A DNA stretch of 64,000 nucleotides from Cladopsammia gracilis (GCA_022457155.1 JAJGOT010000210.1:1091501-1155500), one strand, 5' to 3'; counted from the first letter of the stretch, positions 58,501-63,417 are shown. Made by a program: numbers and translations. Notes: generated by a model not told the origin, from the letters alone.

Positions 58501-61500
58501 GTAAACAAGCGTCCATCTTGGTTATCCTTAGTAACCAGGCTAAATAAAAAACATGTGCTCAAGAAATTTGTTTGGTCAGAAAATTGGTAAGTTTATGAGT
58601 AAAAAGAAACAGAAATTCACGGAAACCAGGTTAGTTTACGAAGTCCAGAGATGCTCAAGGGAAACTTAGAACTCAGTGAAAAACGAGACAAATTTCTCCC
58701 GGCTTTTGGAAATCCACTTGTCCGAGATCAAGAAGAACTTGTCTCAGACGAGCGGACGAGTGGAAGTTTTTTGCCCTGCAAAAGTGATAGAAGCAAAGAA
58801 ATAATTGTGAACTAAACAGACAAAATAACGGTTAGAAAGATCAAAATTTCACAAGGATGGCAAATTTGATTTCTTGACCGCCTGTCAATAAATCAAAATC
58901 CACTTCCATCCATGAAATCCTGCACTTTATCTCCAAACTACTGCTTCTGTTTTGCTCTAAAGAATGTTTGGCGGCATTTGGCGATATAACGTGGAAATTA
59001 GCTAAGCAACATTTTGCTATTTCGGCGGGACAGTGTCCCTTTAAACTGTTCTCTTCTTTTCTAGCTTATTTGTGTCTATGGCAAATGAAATGAAATAAAA
59101 AATGAATTAAAAGTTAAGTGGAAGTTGACCATGACGTTAATTTCTCCACGCCTGCTGTAAAGGTGTAGCATGCCAATTAATTGTTATTTTTTTCTTTCTA
59201 TAACAGTTAGCACCAAATCCGACAACAAGTAATGCTGGACAAGGAGAGTTGAACGATCAGACTTCAGGTATATCGTACAAAGCATATTTGTTTTGATGTC
59301 AATTGTAATGTGACAGCAGTAGAATGCCAATAACTGTAACTTTTTAGTAGCTTGCAGAGCGGAAGGTTATTCTCCATGGATTAATGCCTTTAACTCAGTG
59401 CAGAGCCTTAAATAACTTAAATTTTTTCGATACTTCAAACTTAATTCTAGATCCCTCAAGAGCAGAAATGATGAACAGAAATGCCAATACATCTTGCAAG
59501 AGCTTGTTTCGTCCTAAACACACATTACAGGCAGCTCAGGTTGTCGAAACAACAGTCATTGACAACAACAACGGTTTTTTTTTTTCAGGGATGATCCGAC
59601 AGACTACTGATACTCATAAATTTTGACTCGATCTGACTATTAAGGGCTAGCACTCAAAATTAATTTTTGATTCTCTTTATGATGGCCAATTTACCTTATC
59701 AACTCAGCTGGTATAAAACCAATTTCGAAGGCAATTTTAACTCGTCTTTCCACTATTTCTTAGTCACTATATTTTTGAAGGAAAATTAGGTCATTGTAAT
59801 TTGAAGACATACAATAAATATATTATAAATAAGCCGTTAATAAGCTTACAACATGTTTGCATTGCGGACCATTTCTTATCAACTGCTGCATATGCATTTT
59901 TTACAGGTGCAGTAGGAGAAAGTTCAACAATCCAAGAAATCCCAGTGGAGGGCACTGCCCTCTACATGTTACAGGAAGGTGAAAGCGCAAGTGTGGATGC
60001 AGCTGATGGTTTTTCGGTGGGCGACGCTTTGGGCCAGATTCATGATCAGGTACTTCCAGTCTTCTTGTATAGCCGTATTACTCCCACTACTTAAAGGGAC
60101 ACCCTCCTTGCTGAAATTTAGTGTTTTTGTGATTTTAATGGCCAGGAGCTTGCTTTAAGCTTACTTTATTATCTTGAAATTGGAAGAAACCATTGCCAAA
60201 AGTGATAGAAACAAAGGAATATGAACTGAACAGACAAAATTATGGCTTGAAAGGTCAAAATTTCAGAAGAATGGCAAATTTGATTTCTTGACCGCCTGTC
60301 AATAAATCAAAATCCACTTCCATCCATGAAATCCTGCACTTTATCTCCAAACTACTGCTTCTGTTTTGCTCTAAAGAATGTTTGGTGGCATTTGGCGATA
60401 TAACGTGGAAATTAGCTAAGCAACATTTTGCTATTTCGGCGGGACAGTGTCCCTTTAAACTGTTTTCTTCTTTTCTAGCTTATTTGTGTCTATGGCAAAT
60501 GAAATAAAAAATGAATTAAAAGTTAAGTGGAAATGTGACTATGACGTTAATTCCTCCACGCCTGCTGTAAAGGTGTAGCATGCTGATTAATTAGTTTTTT
60601 ATTCTTTCTATAACAGTTAGCACAAAATCCGACCACAAGTAATGCTGGACAAGGAGAGTTGAACGATCAGACTACAGGTATATCGTAGAAAGCATATTTG
60701 TTTTGATGTCAATTGTAATGTGACAGCAGTAGAATGCCAATAACTGTAACTTTTTAGTAGCTTGCAGAGCGGAAGGTCATTCTCCATGGATGAATGCCTT
60801 TAACTCAGTGCAGAGCCTTAAATAACTTAAATTTTTTCGATACTTCAAACTTAATTCTAGATCCCTCAAGAGCAGAAATGATGAACAGAAATGCCAATAC
60901 ATCTTGCAAGAGCTTGTTTCGTCCTAAACACACATTACAGGCAGCTCAGGTTGTCGAAACAACAGTCATTGCCACCAACCCCGGATGATCCGACAGACTA
61001 CAGATCGATACTCATAAATTTTGACTCGATCTGACTATTAAGGGCTAGCACTCAAAATTAATTTTTGATTCTCTTTATGATGGCCAATTTTATCAACTCA
61101 GCTAACATAAAACCAAATTCAAATGGCAATTTTAACTATTTCTTAGTCACTATATTTTTGAAAAAAAAATTGGGTCGTTGTTATTTTAAGACATACAATA
61201 AATAATATAAAGTCTTTAATAAGCTTACAACCTGTTTGCATTTCAGACCATTTGTTATCAACAATTGCCGCATATACATTTTTTACAGGTGCAGTAGCAG
61301 AAATTACAACAATCCAAGATATCCCATACCCAGACTTCGATACCCCCATGTTACTAAAGCACCTGGAGAACTCTGACTGCAATTTTCAGGTACAGTTTGC
61401 AAGTATCGTAAAACTTAATATTTCTGGTGAGAAATGTAGCTGAGAACTGCACTTCACTTCTGGTTCAGGTCAATAAAACATATGAGTGTATCAATAAAGT

Positions 61501-62443
61501 GGCTGTGTATTGTTAACAATTAGGCAAATCTTTTTTACCAGATCGTATTGCTTGAGGGAAAATAATTGGTTTGACTTTTGTGGGGGGGGGGGGGGAGGGG
61601 GCATTTATTTCCGACTCCCCATTCACTTAAAATAAATTATGTCATTTATCTCCGACTCCCCATTGACTTAAAATAGATTATGTTGTCATTAATCCCCGAC
61701 TCCTGTATTGACTTAAAATAGATTATGATGTCACCTCTTCCTATTTTTAACCCATGACATCAATTCTAGGGATCATGACGTCTGCCACTTCCCACTCCCC
61801 TGGCGCAGAACCCCCGGTCTCCTACTACTATTGTACAGTTAAATCCCGGTAACTGTAACTCGAACGCTTGATAACTGGAACCTCCCGCCTAACTCAAAGT
61901 GATTTATTTTTCCATCAGCTCATTTTCTTTATAATTATACCTCGATGACTCCAACCTCATCTGTCAAAGTCAAAACATACAGAACAGATGTAATTCAGAA
62001 CACTGAGTTTATTAGAGTATACAATACATTTTCCTTTGTGTCAACAGTTTTTGTTAACGGGAATTGTCAACAGGAATGCAGTAAATAAAACTGAGTGGCC
62101 ACAGTGTTCTTTTAGCTTTATTTCGCTTTTTTTTATTCTGTTCCATTGTGCTATGTTTTGTTTAAAAAATCGTTTCTTGGTTAGTAAACCTGATTAAAGG
62201 ATACTTTATAAAATTTTATAATTCATAGCGCATTAAACCAAACACCATTTACAGTATAAGTGCTTAATTTCCGGTTATTTGTTCCCAACTCCCGATAACT
62301 CGAGCAAAGCCATTTTCCATTTCCCTTGGAGGTTTGAGTTATCGTGGTGTCTGCTCCAGTAGTCTAAAGCTTAAAATAATAAAAAGGTCTTTTCTGTTTT
62401 TTCCCAATGCAGATGGAAAGTGGTGCTCTACAAGAATTGCAAG
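19518..62443 (+). CDS. Divergent heat-shock-factor-like transcription factor, 13 exons seen, 3' end outside window
   Basis: Exons: 19518-19613, 19727-19823 and 36429-36544 (DNA-binding domain), then 37378-37438, 46870-46992, 47155-47297, 59207-59267, 59451-59573, 59907-60049, 60617-60677, 60861-about 60983, 61289-61389, 62413-62443. Phases agree throughout. The first three exons give [71 protein letters not shown] and [10 protein letters not shown], which matches the winged-helix HSF domain (FLxKLW, DPxxDxLIxW, YGFRK, HPxF) over about 95 residues. The recognition helix is diverged: [11 protein letters not shown] where canonical factors have SFVRQLNxYGF. No heptad-repeat trimerisation region is seen before the window ends. 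Family knowledge: HSFs bind inverted nGAAn repeats in the nucleus. Whether this one still does is open. Introns 2, 4 and 6 hold very large insertions. Confidence 0.82.
20575..20946. mobile_element. MITE with CAGGGCTCGAAATT ends, inserted in the Polinton repeat
   Basis: The ends CAGGGCTCGAAATT and AATTTCGAGCCCTG are perfect inverse, and GCTCT is duplicated (20570-20574, 20947-20951). The uninterrupted right Polinton repeat gives the empty site, which confirms the boundaries. A truncated second copy lies at about 27286-27598. Confidence 0.88.
20996..21529 (+). CDS. Predicted transglutaminase-like / papain-fold C-H-D protein in the Polinton
   Basis: A single-exon frame of 177 residues starts at ATG 20996 in a strong context (ACCATGG) and ends just before an AATAAA at 21629-21634. 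An upstream extension would need a TTG start and is rejected. Visible pattern: C41 in [18 protein letters not shown]75 in [11 protein letters not shown]86 in VIDVGG. That is a Cys-His-Asp order and spacing typical of transglutaminase-like cysteine enzymes. No signal peptide is evident. It begins 30 bases inside the left Polinton repeat and points inward. The order of catalytic residues differs from the adenovirus-type protease usually carried by Polintons. Fold assignment is inference; substrate unknown. The frame is intact, unlike the polymerase. Confidence 0.6.
   Translation: MVSFVVSNETVSARTGLPEKAIEVVNRLFNLPVDRGIYGACLPSAILAVEALSAAGYPSEVVEGFQQYNECVSWHCWIEVPGNVIDVGGAITKAVFCRYKGIVLPPTNLITKLPKSYVRTDMDTHEEVEMLVKNIRLLRLYQEKGASEFWRTFAASPEKTKMLEIRSHILSNNACKK
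21535..22250. other. Non-coding Polinton interior between two genes
   Basis: About 700 bases separating the convergent C-H-D and VLTF3-like genes. It holds the C-H-D gene's polyadenylation signal at 21629. Nothing else is recognised. Confidence 0.5.
22255..22902 (-). CDS. VLTF3-like zinc-ribbon protein of the Polinton (probably C-terminally truncated)
   Basis: Minus-strand frame of 215 residues from the ATG at 22902 ([12 protein letters not shown]). An upstream in-frame ATG at 22965 would add a hydrophobic 21-residue leader and is less likely. A four-cysteine ribbon reads [14 protein letters not shown] then [10 protein letters not shown]. It is followed by [20 protein letters not shown], a glycine-containing linker and [13 protein letters not shown]. 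This succession (ribbon, KS...NxxH...I L, then an LT-xx-VR-xLL helix) resembles poxvirus late transcription factor 3-like proteins found in large DNA viruses and Polintons. The frame stops directly after RWAK, where the family continues with a further helical segment, so the end may be lost; a potential donor (CAG-GTAAGA) lies just upstream. Likely role: late transcription of the element. Confidence 0.6.
   Translation of the reverse strand: MTESSQKVCRRFTSRLTAIKRMTEATGRFKNDLAKIKIKHKQILLQSLAGKYYMTELHRSQLPEKLFLLFEELSQLTDVCTQEYREGMFVITLNIRDHRFKSCLDCGGFFTIEFDTTELICTKCNRVEIVDGAAFTRDQLYRNEHMKNKSTSGLQRLYNFNHSLDNILGNDSLTKLGRDNGQAVLARLRGETTRQNILPTSLTSVQVRQLLRWAK
23054..24434 (-). pseudogene. Polinton DNA polymerase B, central and C-terminal part, broken
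   Basis: In order on the minus strand: a segment with a C2H2-type finger ([16 protein letters not shown], about 24128-24185), then [19 protein letters not shown], the polymerase motif B region [29 protein letters not shown], the motif C region near 23402-23420, and the thumb end [15 protein letters not shown] and NRGFRMH. Breaks: a frame change near 24040-24090; loss of the exonuclease and motif A region between the HGC segment and motif B; a small deletion at the catalytic Asp-Thr-Asp motif near 23410; and a frame change near 23345. The 5' part lies at 35226-35915, beyond the 10.8 kb insertion. The gene cannot be functional. Confidence 0.85.
24128..24187 (-). other. C2H2 zinc finger inside the polymerase pseudogene
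   Basis: [21 protein letters not shown] has the C-x2-C-x12-H-x3/4-C/H spacing of a classical finger. Fingers at this place are seen in cellular and viral polymerases of this group; its role is inferred to be DNA or protein contact. Confidence 0.6.
24441..24560 (+). repeat. Left terminal and subterminal repeats of the 10.8 kb element
   Basis: After the 14-bp terminal repeat come four to five degenerate units of the type TTAGGGAGGAGGGAGAAA separated by AT-rich spacers containing CGGCCGAAAATAATTAGGGA. The right end (35096-35190) has the same units in the same orientation, so they are not part of the inverted repeat. They may be binding sites for an element-encoded protein (inference). Confidence 0.65.
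24561..25662. other. Left non-coding part of the 10.8 kb element
   Basis: AT-rich sequence without a recognised gene. Short frames here are not supported by any motif. A fragment GATAGTGCACGCTC at 25427-25440 resembles the ends of the palindrome at 25663-25812. Confidence 0.45.
25663..25812. repeat. 150-bp palindrome
   Basis: GCTTTTAGATGTGCACTATC on the left mirrors the right end. The inner arms CGAGTTATGGAGCACGTGGG and TTTGGAGAGCAC also pair around the centre GAAGCTAGAGTTGCCCGAGG. It is a foldback MITE within the 10.8 kb element. Confidence 0.8.
25813..27018. other. Element interior with unassigned short frames
   Basis: Several short plus-strand frames occur between 26123 and 27016. One (26740-26930) encodes a basic segment ([17 protein letters not shown]) and reads like protein, but it lacks context and family features. 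It could be an exon or decayed part of a third gene; not called. Confidence 0.35.
27021..27134. mobile_element. 114-bp MITE with GACTGCGAGCAGTC ends
   Basis: GACTGCGAGCAGTC and GACTGCTCGCAGTC are inverted ends flanked by TA (27019-27020, 27135-27136). The interior is GC-rich and contains GCCGCGAGCCGCGAG. Confidence 0.82.
27286..27598 (+). repeat. Truncated second copy of the CAGGGCTCGAAATT MITE
   Basis: It matches 20625-20946 in the same orientation over about 310 bp, including GCATGAAATCGACGATTAA and ATAATTCCTTTATTAGCTAG. The right end reads AATTTCGAGCACTG. The left end is missing. Confidence 0.85.
27599..29021. other. Upstream region of the 272-aa gene
   Basis: No gene is supported. A frame at 27600-27798 ([20 protein letters not shown]) is helix-like but isolated. 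A TATA-like AATATATAAATA is at about 28135-28146 and a short hairpin CACTGTGATGGTAACAGTG follows. Neither can be tied to a start site. Confidence 0.4.
29022..29840 (+). CDS. Unrecognised 272-aa protein of the 10.8 kb element, zinc-finger-like C terminus
   Basis: A single open frame from ATG to TGA, followed by AATAAA near 30176. Residues about 9-113 form a domain ([55 protein letters not shown]) that is clearly paralogous to the N terminus of the 1511-aa protein downstream. A basic stretch ([22 protein letters not shown]) follows. Then comes a C-x-C...H-x3-C cluster ([25 protein letters not shown]), which looks like a single DNA- or protein-binding zinc finger, and a lysine-rich helical tail. 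It lies 400 bases upstream of, and on the same strand as, its larger partner. A nuclear or DNA-binding role is inference only. I do not recognise the family. Confidence 0.72.
   Translation: MLSKRPIIQAYVLIFKLNERTKPIQNFAMDLRMSKEDTNKDGFIRRLQIQEGINTKSSELGLGCTNIVLGYSQKSPNGTLCNFVESITDSQWVIGLEKILRSCEQPSKVLLTVKLLEVDDKHPLLRPNCTGSTKAASLNGPTACELSEDVSKVSKGCNAKGKTRRKASECHEDTLLWAKVKRGEQFTRNRRQEERLRLWKENVAREYDGCEALDERNIKCLCGTVFAINKLNAIKDVRRAHVEMCTKRKNEKRKLEDKSEKLQKYWANFLKK
30240..34775 (+). CDS. Unrecognised 1511-aa multidomain protein with Cys-rich clusters and NHL-like repeats
   Basis: One uninterrupted frame of 1511 residues. Residues about 17-120 repeat the N-terminal domain of the 272-aa protein ([49 protein letters not shown]). 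About 120-310 is acidic and low in order. About 315-560 is a conserved-looking unknown domain ([36 protein letters not shown]). About 565-640 is a cysteine cluster resembling a RING ([39 protein letters not shown]). About 749-811 is a second cysteine/histidine cluster ([20 protein letters not shown]). About 850-1110 has beta-propeller or NHL-like segments ([48 protein letters not shown]). The C terminus [15 protein letters not shown] resembles tails of some retroelement polyproteins. The overall order recalls TRIM-NHL proteins; homology is unproven. It could be cargo or a new type of transposition protein. Confidence 0.75.
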   Translation: MASNGNRETSLEGNPVVQVISFFYTSQETLPAETFAIDVCLSERDKNISHFKKRLWKEGLESRKLQLGIKNCILLVGYTKRQDGQCYSAFTESFNNDQWSIALSKVLNNSDFVITVKAIEANVISSVSEARPPAKPVASTTTNQFQNDEEWKGKSRPELSELLFSETAESASPSLTELTVLDPSAIFYIETDVTDEYHLNSFDSFHVNETEEIEIDANEFVLDNFPTTDWSDCTPSKKPKLTSTETRQRTADCQTETSIPLIAVPIANQESSDTHTENVNEVSQLDLDIQHDLRTRANLVPNQLVEQEITAHDLTDAFGSNWYEHSDTVVKNLHELLASGELPREHICYKFLKDIIGYIHCMTKQDRRQQVCWTWDKDVKEFLRSIRKVGKKRVLRLMRGPAQEGKGRWSDFDINTFNIPIPSLDTISRDKEKSYTPRSGIIKPYLQGFIKMAMTHGQSIVDNELVKTIPVVRSIDGFGLKAGCQRDQIINELIGATEKIDVEYVLANPNPDPAKLRDLLVREAESEVLTTVDCSTTLPIGVNYIAKRNGEETYEDLTLRVKQIQICEGCLENVNHDLSCIRDNGEICKSSCAICSEGHNLCVDCSEKGYVSVDPSLRPCSCCKDKETQCRKLVVLFNSSDCGSNYKKAMEIHTENVANGHIDDDLQHLRAMPDIVHVVKCLSCSMTNWFLIVEGYRINTSLLRVIRETEPLGTQMRRVLPLEAVKQRDRMRSQTSREISHSSVWDLFSCKYICERCKSLPGETKCERCTQVDHDSNFCQHHVVSPLVPEKWRLSEENKEGSIEQPHCICRGPPSTFFVCNKSTVYSIRLHYPVQLKVVAGTFESISCVTYNSGILLTSHLDTGKVFFYDYLSLLSPKVPSRKEDIKTFLTERGIAVDPRAGVKELRSTAKGYINSHRKHDNTLIKVKGVTAMEFCVRDLLYLASTAENAVLEVALSYKDFEVNGNVLRKLPFPGEEQCVPGSLCLIESKLFFTNLAVGGGLSVLDLETGQHSRMIHRSDASVPHGLAAIDSTIYFSDIKSRQIKYFHLPVNKTEPDVKVYAGNGNAARKYGLVNVASFGQPSSIVAEGHSLLVCDTGVNAISLISSMKPLYVATQQFSKLYDAFGVHSNVKYVQASEELQEVENALQFYRKCQSDIREMFDLPPDKSLDGSLGSPSRETVNSLAMVHESLKGAISDLSELSTNENLKIITKALTTQINEHVFAKARDLGLNEAVGCLDFAINFPSIVDEVMKRITKLPFIFYTHPKSYYEIPQDFIRFEDMPTIPKASHVQLPSRDIAKLHDYRKKWLEAVRVATVRSDTTKHKFSTLPIALYEAEPPESVDLDFSSFLSGEHTAITQRKVVFYKGTVFHRSTEGDEVLILAREDVLDADSTVNADLFIQDRDDILHFSWRCTKHAISVDAYVPTSIHVHCPVGAEGITLTEDQFEELQTIRQDISELVPHEIETRDTNGTNGDSDSDNELTEQICRTHIPSHTRCTRQVRAPARFHDFF
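34776..35219. other. Right end of the 10.8 kb element
   Basis: AATAAA at 35073-35078 could serve the 1511-aa gene. From 35096 to 35190 are direct subterminal units of the type ATTAGGGAGGAGGGAGAAA, matching the left end, followed by the 14-bp terminal repeat. No gene here. Confidence 0.6.
35226..35915 (-). pseudogene. Polinton DNA polymerase B, N-terminal part
   Basis: The minus-strand frame begins at the ATG at 35915 ([19 protein letters not shown]) and runs through [19 protein letters not shown], then after a frame change near 35340 into [32 protein letters not shown]. It ends exactly at the CCTTGA target site; its continuation is at 24434 downwards. The segments fit the N-terminal extension of Polinton polymerases. 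It reads inward from the right terminal repeat. Confidence 0.75.
36545..37377. other. HSF-like intron 3
   Basis: No gene. It contains a (G)n tract at about 36768-36786 preceded by GGAAATTCCTG, and TA-rich sequence. The last 60 bases (CTCCACGCCTGCCTGCC, TTTTTTTCTTTCTATTAATA) are homologous to the sequence before exons D2 and D3. Confidence 0.5.
37823..37896 (-). repeat. tRNA-derived sequence (SINE head or tRNA pseudogene)
   Basis: On the minus strand an A box TGGTCTAGTGG (complement of 37878-37888) and a B box GGGTTCGATTC (complement of 37834-37844) are spaced as in a tRNA. The start TCCTTGGTGGTCTAGTGG resembles tRNA-Glu/Asp types. The acceptor stem does not close cleanly and a long homopolymer borders it, so a tRNA-derived SINE or pseudogene is likelier than a working tRNA. 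Confidence 0.6.
38144..38411. repeat. DIRS-related inverted terminal sequences
   Basis: AAACGAAACTTACCGGAAGT and ATTGAGATTCTACAAAGTCA on the left are mirrored on the right around a centre of about 90 bp. The inner CTAAGGAGTCAGGTGAGATA and GCGCGCGAAACCAGAGCGGT recur inverted at the far end of the DIRS element (45966-46010). Confidence 0.75.
38614..39045 (-). pseudogene. DIRS tyrosine recombinase, C-terminal part
   Basis: Catalytic-domain motifs: [12 protein letters not shown] (the HxxR box), [17 protein letters not shown] (with the G-W and the terminal tyrosine nucleophile) and the upstream [18 protein letters not shown]. The N-terminal core-binding half is missing or displaced at 39046, where a plus-strand recombinase begins. 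Role: integration of circular DIRS DNA. Confidence 0.85.
39050..39660 (+). pseudogene. Second tyrosine recombinase, opposite orientation
   Basis: A plus-strand frame encodes a nearly complete recombinase core: [39 protein letters not shown] (the first catalytic arginine), [16 protein letters not shown] and [17 protein letters not shown]. It is related to, but distinct from, the minus-strand copy at 38614-39045. Its presence between the RNase H and recombinase of the minus-strand element marks an insertion or rearrangement between two DIRS copies. No gag or reverse transcriptase accompanies it. Confidence 0.82.
39808..41280 (-). pseudogene. DIRS reverse transcriptase / RNase H
   Basis: Reading the minus strand through frame changes: [52 protein letters not shown], then [18 protein letters not shown] (YIDD catalytic box), [10 protein letters not shown]. 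RNase H follows with [15 protein letters not shown] and [16 protein letters not shown], and the terminal [18 protein letters not shown]. Frame changes near 40730, 40320 and 40120 make it non-functional. The N-terminal part extends to about 41280. Confidence 0.9.
41390..44750. mobile_element. 3.3 kb insertion in the DIRS element
   Basis: The left border has nested short hairpins (CCTCGCGAAGCGAGG, GGCCGAAGGCC) and the right border has CCCGAGCTTCGCGAGG. These give an inverted CGCGAAGC/GCTTCGCG signature. The DIRS frames stop at both borders. Inside are unrecognised sequence (41.5-43.0 kb) and the pogo-like repeat at 43036-44374. No transposase is seen and exact ends are uncertain. Confidence 0.55.
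43036..44374. mobile_element. Non-autonomous pogo/Tc1-like element with internal 262-bp tandem repeats
   Basis: The ends CAGTCGGACCTCTATTAAGC and GCTTAATAGAGGTCCGACTG are inverted and flanked by TA (43034-43035, 44375-44376). Three tandem units start at 43557, 43819 and 44081, each ending with a CCTCTATTAAGCGGCCAG copy of the terminal motif. The left part also has TTAAGCGGCCACC copies. Confidence 0.85.
44800..45921 (-). pseudogene. DIRS gag-like protein, frame-broken
   Basis: Starts at the ATG at 45921 ([20 protein letters not shown]), is acidic, then has a helical segment ([18 protein letters not shown]). It continues after a frame change near 45475 ([35 protein letters not shown]) and another near 45240 ([36 protein letters not shown]). 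The position next to the terminal repeat and the composition fit DIRS gag proteins. It ends at the insertion near 44750. Confidence 0.75.
46035..46869. other. End of composite insertion and remaining D1-E1 intron
   Basis: 46035-46717 is the right part of the composite element and has no gene I recognise. 46724-46869 is intron sequence homologous to 59308-59450 and 60718-60860 (AATGTGACAGC, CTTCAAACT, AATTCTAG). Confidence 0.6.
47416..49680. other. Interior of the 8.3 kb insertion, left part
   Basis: No gene supported. It holds a MITE at 48287-48465. Otherwise unrecognised AT-rich sequence. Confidence 0.5.
48287..48465. repeat. MITE with ATAGAGCGTATGCAC ends
   Basis: ATAGAGCGTATGCAC (48287 on) and GTGAGTGCATACGCTCTAT (to 48465) are inverted. 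The interior repeats ACGGCGGCCAT-TTGGTGTACCAAAACAAT twice. It resembles the element at 12376-12548 in carrying the GGCGGCCAT-TTGGTG motif. Confidence 0.7.
50028..51252 (-). pseudogene. LINE C-terminal region with zinc-knuckle-like end
   Basis: [19 protein letters not shown] and [13 protein letters not shown] are typical post-RT segments. The end has [18 protein letters not shown] followed by [11 protein letters not shown], the C-x2-C...H-x4-C arrangement found at the end of such LINE proteins. A break separates the two pieces around 50475-50628. Confidence 0.8.
51341..52595 (-). pseudogene. LINE reverse transcriptase
   Basis: Motifs in order: [65 protein letters not shown], then after a frame change near 51566 [15 protein letters not shown] (the catalytic ADD box) and [14 protein letters not shown]. 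The spacing and the WRPISL/FEKAFD wording fit the L1/Tx1 group. Non-functional because of frame breaks. Confidence 0.9.
53031..53672 (-). pseudogene. LINE apurinic-type endonuclease
   Basis: Motifs include [33 protein letters not shown] (catalytic glutamate), [37 protein letters not shown] (GGDFN) and [18 protein letters not shown] frame break lies between 53375 and 53457. The enzyme nicks target DNA for reverse transcription. Confidence 0.85.
53940..55610. other. Interior of the 8.3 kb insertion, right part
   Basis: No gene is supported. Low-complexity C tracts lie at about 55550-55595, next to the inverted end of the insertion. Confidence 0.5.
55744..58778. mobile_element. hAT-like element copy 2, 8-bp target duplication
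   Basis: The ends CAGGGCAAAAAAACTTTTTT and AAGTTTTTTGCCCTG are inverted. The flanks are CAAAACTG (55736-55743) and CAAAAGTG (58779-58786), an 8-bp duplication with one change, as expected for hAT. The uninterrupted intron after F2 (TTGCCAAAAGTGATAG) confirms the empty site. It shares ends with 5793-6712. A second hAT-like element is nested at 55893-57859. No transposase gene is seen. Confidence 0.85.
55893..57859. mobile_element. hAT-like element nested inside another hAT-like element
   Basis: AGGGCCTAACATAGGGTT and AACCCTATTTTAGACCCT are inverted ends. The flanks GTAAAAAG and CTAAAAAC are a mutated 8-bp duplication of GTAAAAAC, the sequence found uninterrupted at 5938-5945. Subterminal GCGGGATGCGGGA-type repeats occur at both ends. 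A short GAGTGTGGAAAACG-type minisatellite is at about 56600-56690. No gene. Confidence 0.78.
59207..60049 (+). other. HSF-like exon cassette 2 (D2, E2, F2)
   Basis: D2 59207-59267, E2 59451-59573 and F2 59907-60049 have exactly the lengths of cassette 1 (61, 123, 143 nt) and the same phases. Peptides: [59 protein letters not shown]2 has a GT donor (GTTTTT). Free of insertions, it provides the reference for the empty sites in cassette 1. Confidence 0.82.
60617..61389 (+). other. HSF-like exon cassette 3 (D3, E3, F3), partly degenerate
   Basis: D3 60617-60677 and F3 61289-61389 have good splice sites. F3 is shortened to 101 nt but remains in phase ([31 protein letters not shown]). E3 (from 60861) is intact in sequence, but the position matching the donor is GA instead of GT at 60984-60985, and read-through reaches a stop after ATNPG. 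Skipping E3 would still keep frame. Confidence 0.75.
61491..61745. repeat. Second copy of the CTCCGACTCCCCATT tandem-repeat element
   Basis: It matches 11736-12080 in direct orientation (TAAAGTGGCTGTGTATTGTT, then repeats of TCTCCGACTCCCCATTGACT), with a (G)n tract at about 61581-61596. The inverted AATCAAT ends of the first copy are not seen here. Confidence 0.75.
61837..62372. repeat. Possible pogo/Tigger-like MITE
   Basis: Left ACAGTTAAATCCCGGTAACT with repeated GTAACTCGAAC/GATAACTGGAACCTCC; right ACTCCCGATAACTCGAGCAA and GTTTGAGTTATCGTGGTGTC. The paired motif (ATAACTCGA) is typical of pogo-like ends, but the extreme termini do not pair well. Confidence 0.45.
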
Positions 62444-62590
62444 GTAAAGTTGTCTGCTACTGACATCATGACAGAATGATGTGTACAATATAATGCATAG
62501 AGGATATTCAGCGAAAAATTGTGTAATACGGCTGAGTATTTTTACCAGAAACTATTTATTTTTTGCCTTTAGGGCACAAAGAAATAGAAA

Positions 62591-63380
62591 CTTTTTTTTT
62601 CTTTTTTTTAAATTTATTTAAAGATCATACATTAGTTACAGGTACAACTTAATTTACATAGAAACAAAGGTAAATGAAATTGAAAAAAGAAATTAAAAAA
62701 CAAAGAGTGGCACACCCTTGCGCGGCAGAACATTTGTGGGTCCGGAGTTTATGTGCAAAGTGTTGTCCATTTTGATTCAAATTTCTTTAAGGTATTATTT
62801 TTAAAAGCAACCGTTCCTTCAGAACTAATCTTATCATTTACTAAAAGACAGAACATTTCGAGGCATGGAAAAGTATTATTTAACCAGCACAAAAAAAATA
62901 TAATATTTGGCGATAATTACAAAGTGGTTCAAAGCATAATAATGACTGGATTCTGGTTTATATCCATAGACGATGTCTAAAGTATTTAGGAAGACATTTT
63001 CTGATCGCTTATCATTCCACCAAGAAATAACCGATTGCCAGAAAGTTTGTATTATAGGACAGTCATGAAGTACATGGAATAGGGTTTTTATTGGGGAAGT
63101 AGCAACGGTCACAGTTGGGAGAATTTTTCAATTTCATTTTAAAGAGTCTATTATTCGTTGGGATAATATTATTTATTACCTTGAATTGGAAGCATCTAAG
63201 TTTGTTTTCTATGGTTACCTTAAAAGACAGTTTGTAAATAGCTTAAGCAGACATATTTTCTTGCATTATTGTCATTTCTACGTTTGGAGATTCGACTGAA
63301 TTGAGAACAAGCAATTTGCGTGCAACTTTAGCAGTAACATTAATAGGAGTAACGTCATTACTGTCGATCATAATACGGTT
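62591..63380 (-). mobile_element. 3' fragment of an L1/Tx1-like LINE
   Basis: The minus-strand poly(A) is the T run at about 62591-62610. The frame 63112-62876 has TLFHVLHDCPIIQTFWQSV, the H...C...FW pattern of the C-terminal LINE region also present at 50.2 kb. Only the 3' end remains. It lies downstream of exon G. Confidence 0.7.
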
Positions 63381-63417
63381 CTGTTTTTTTATTTATTTAT
63401 TTAAAGTTTATTGACAA

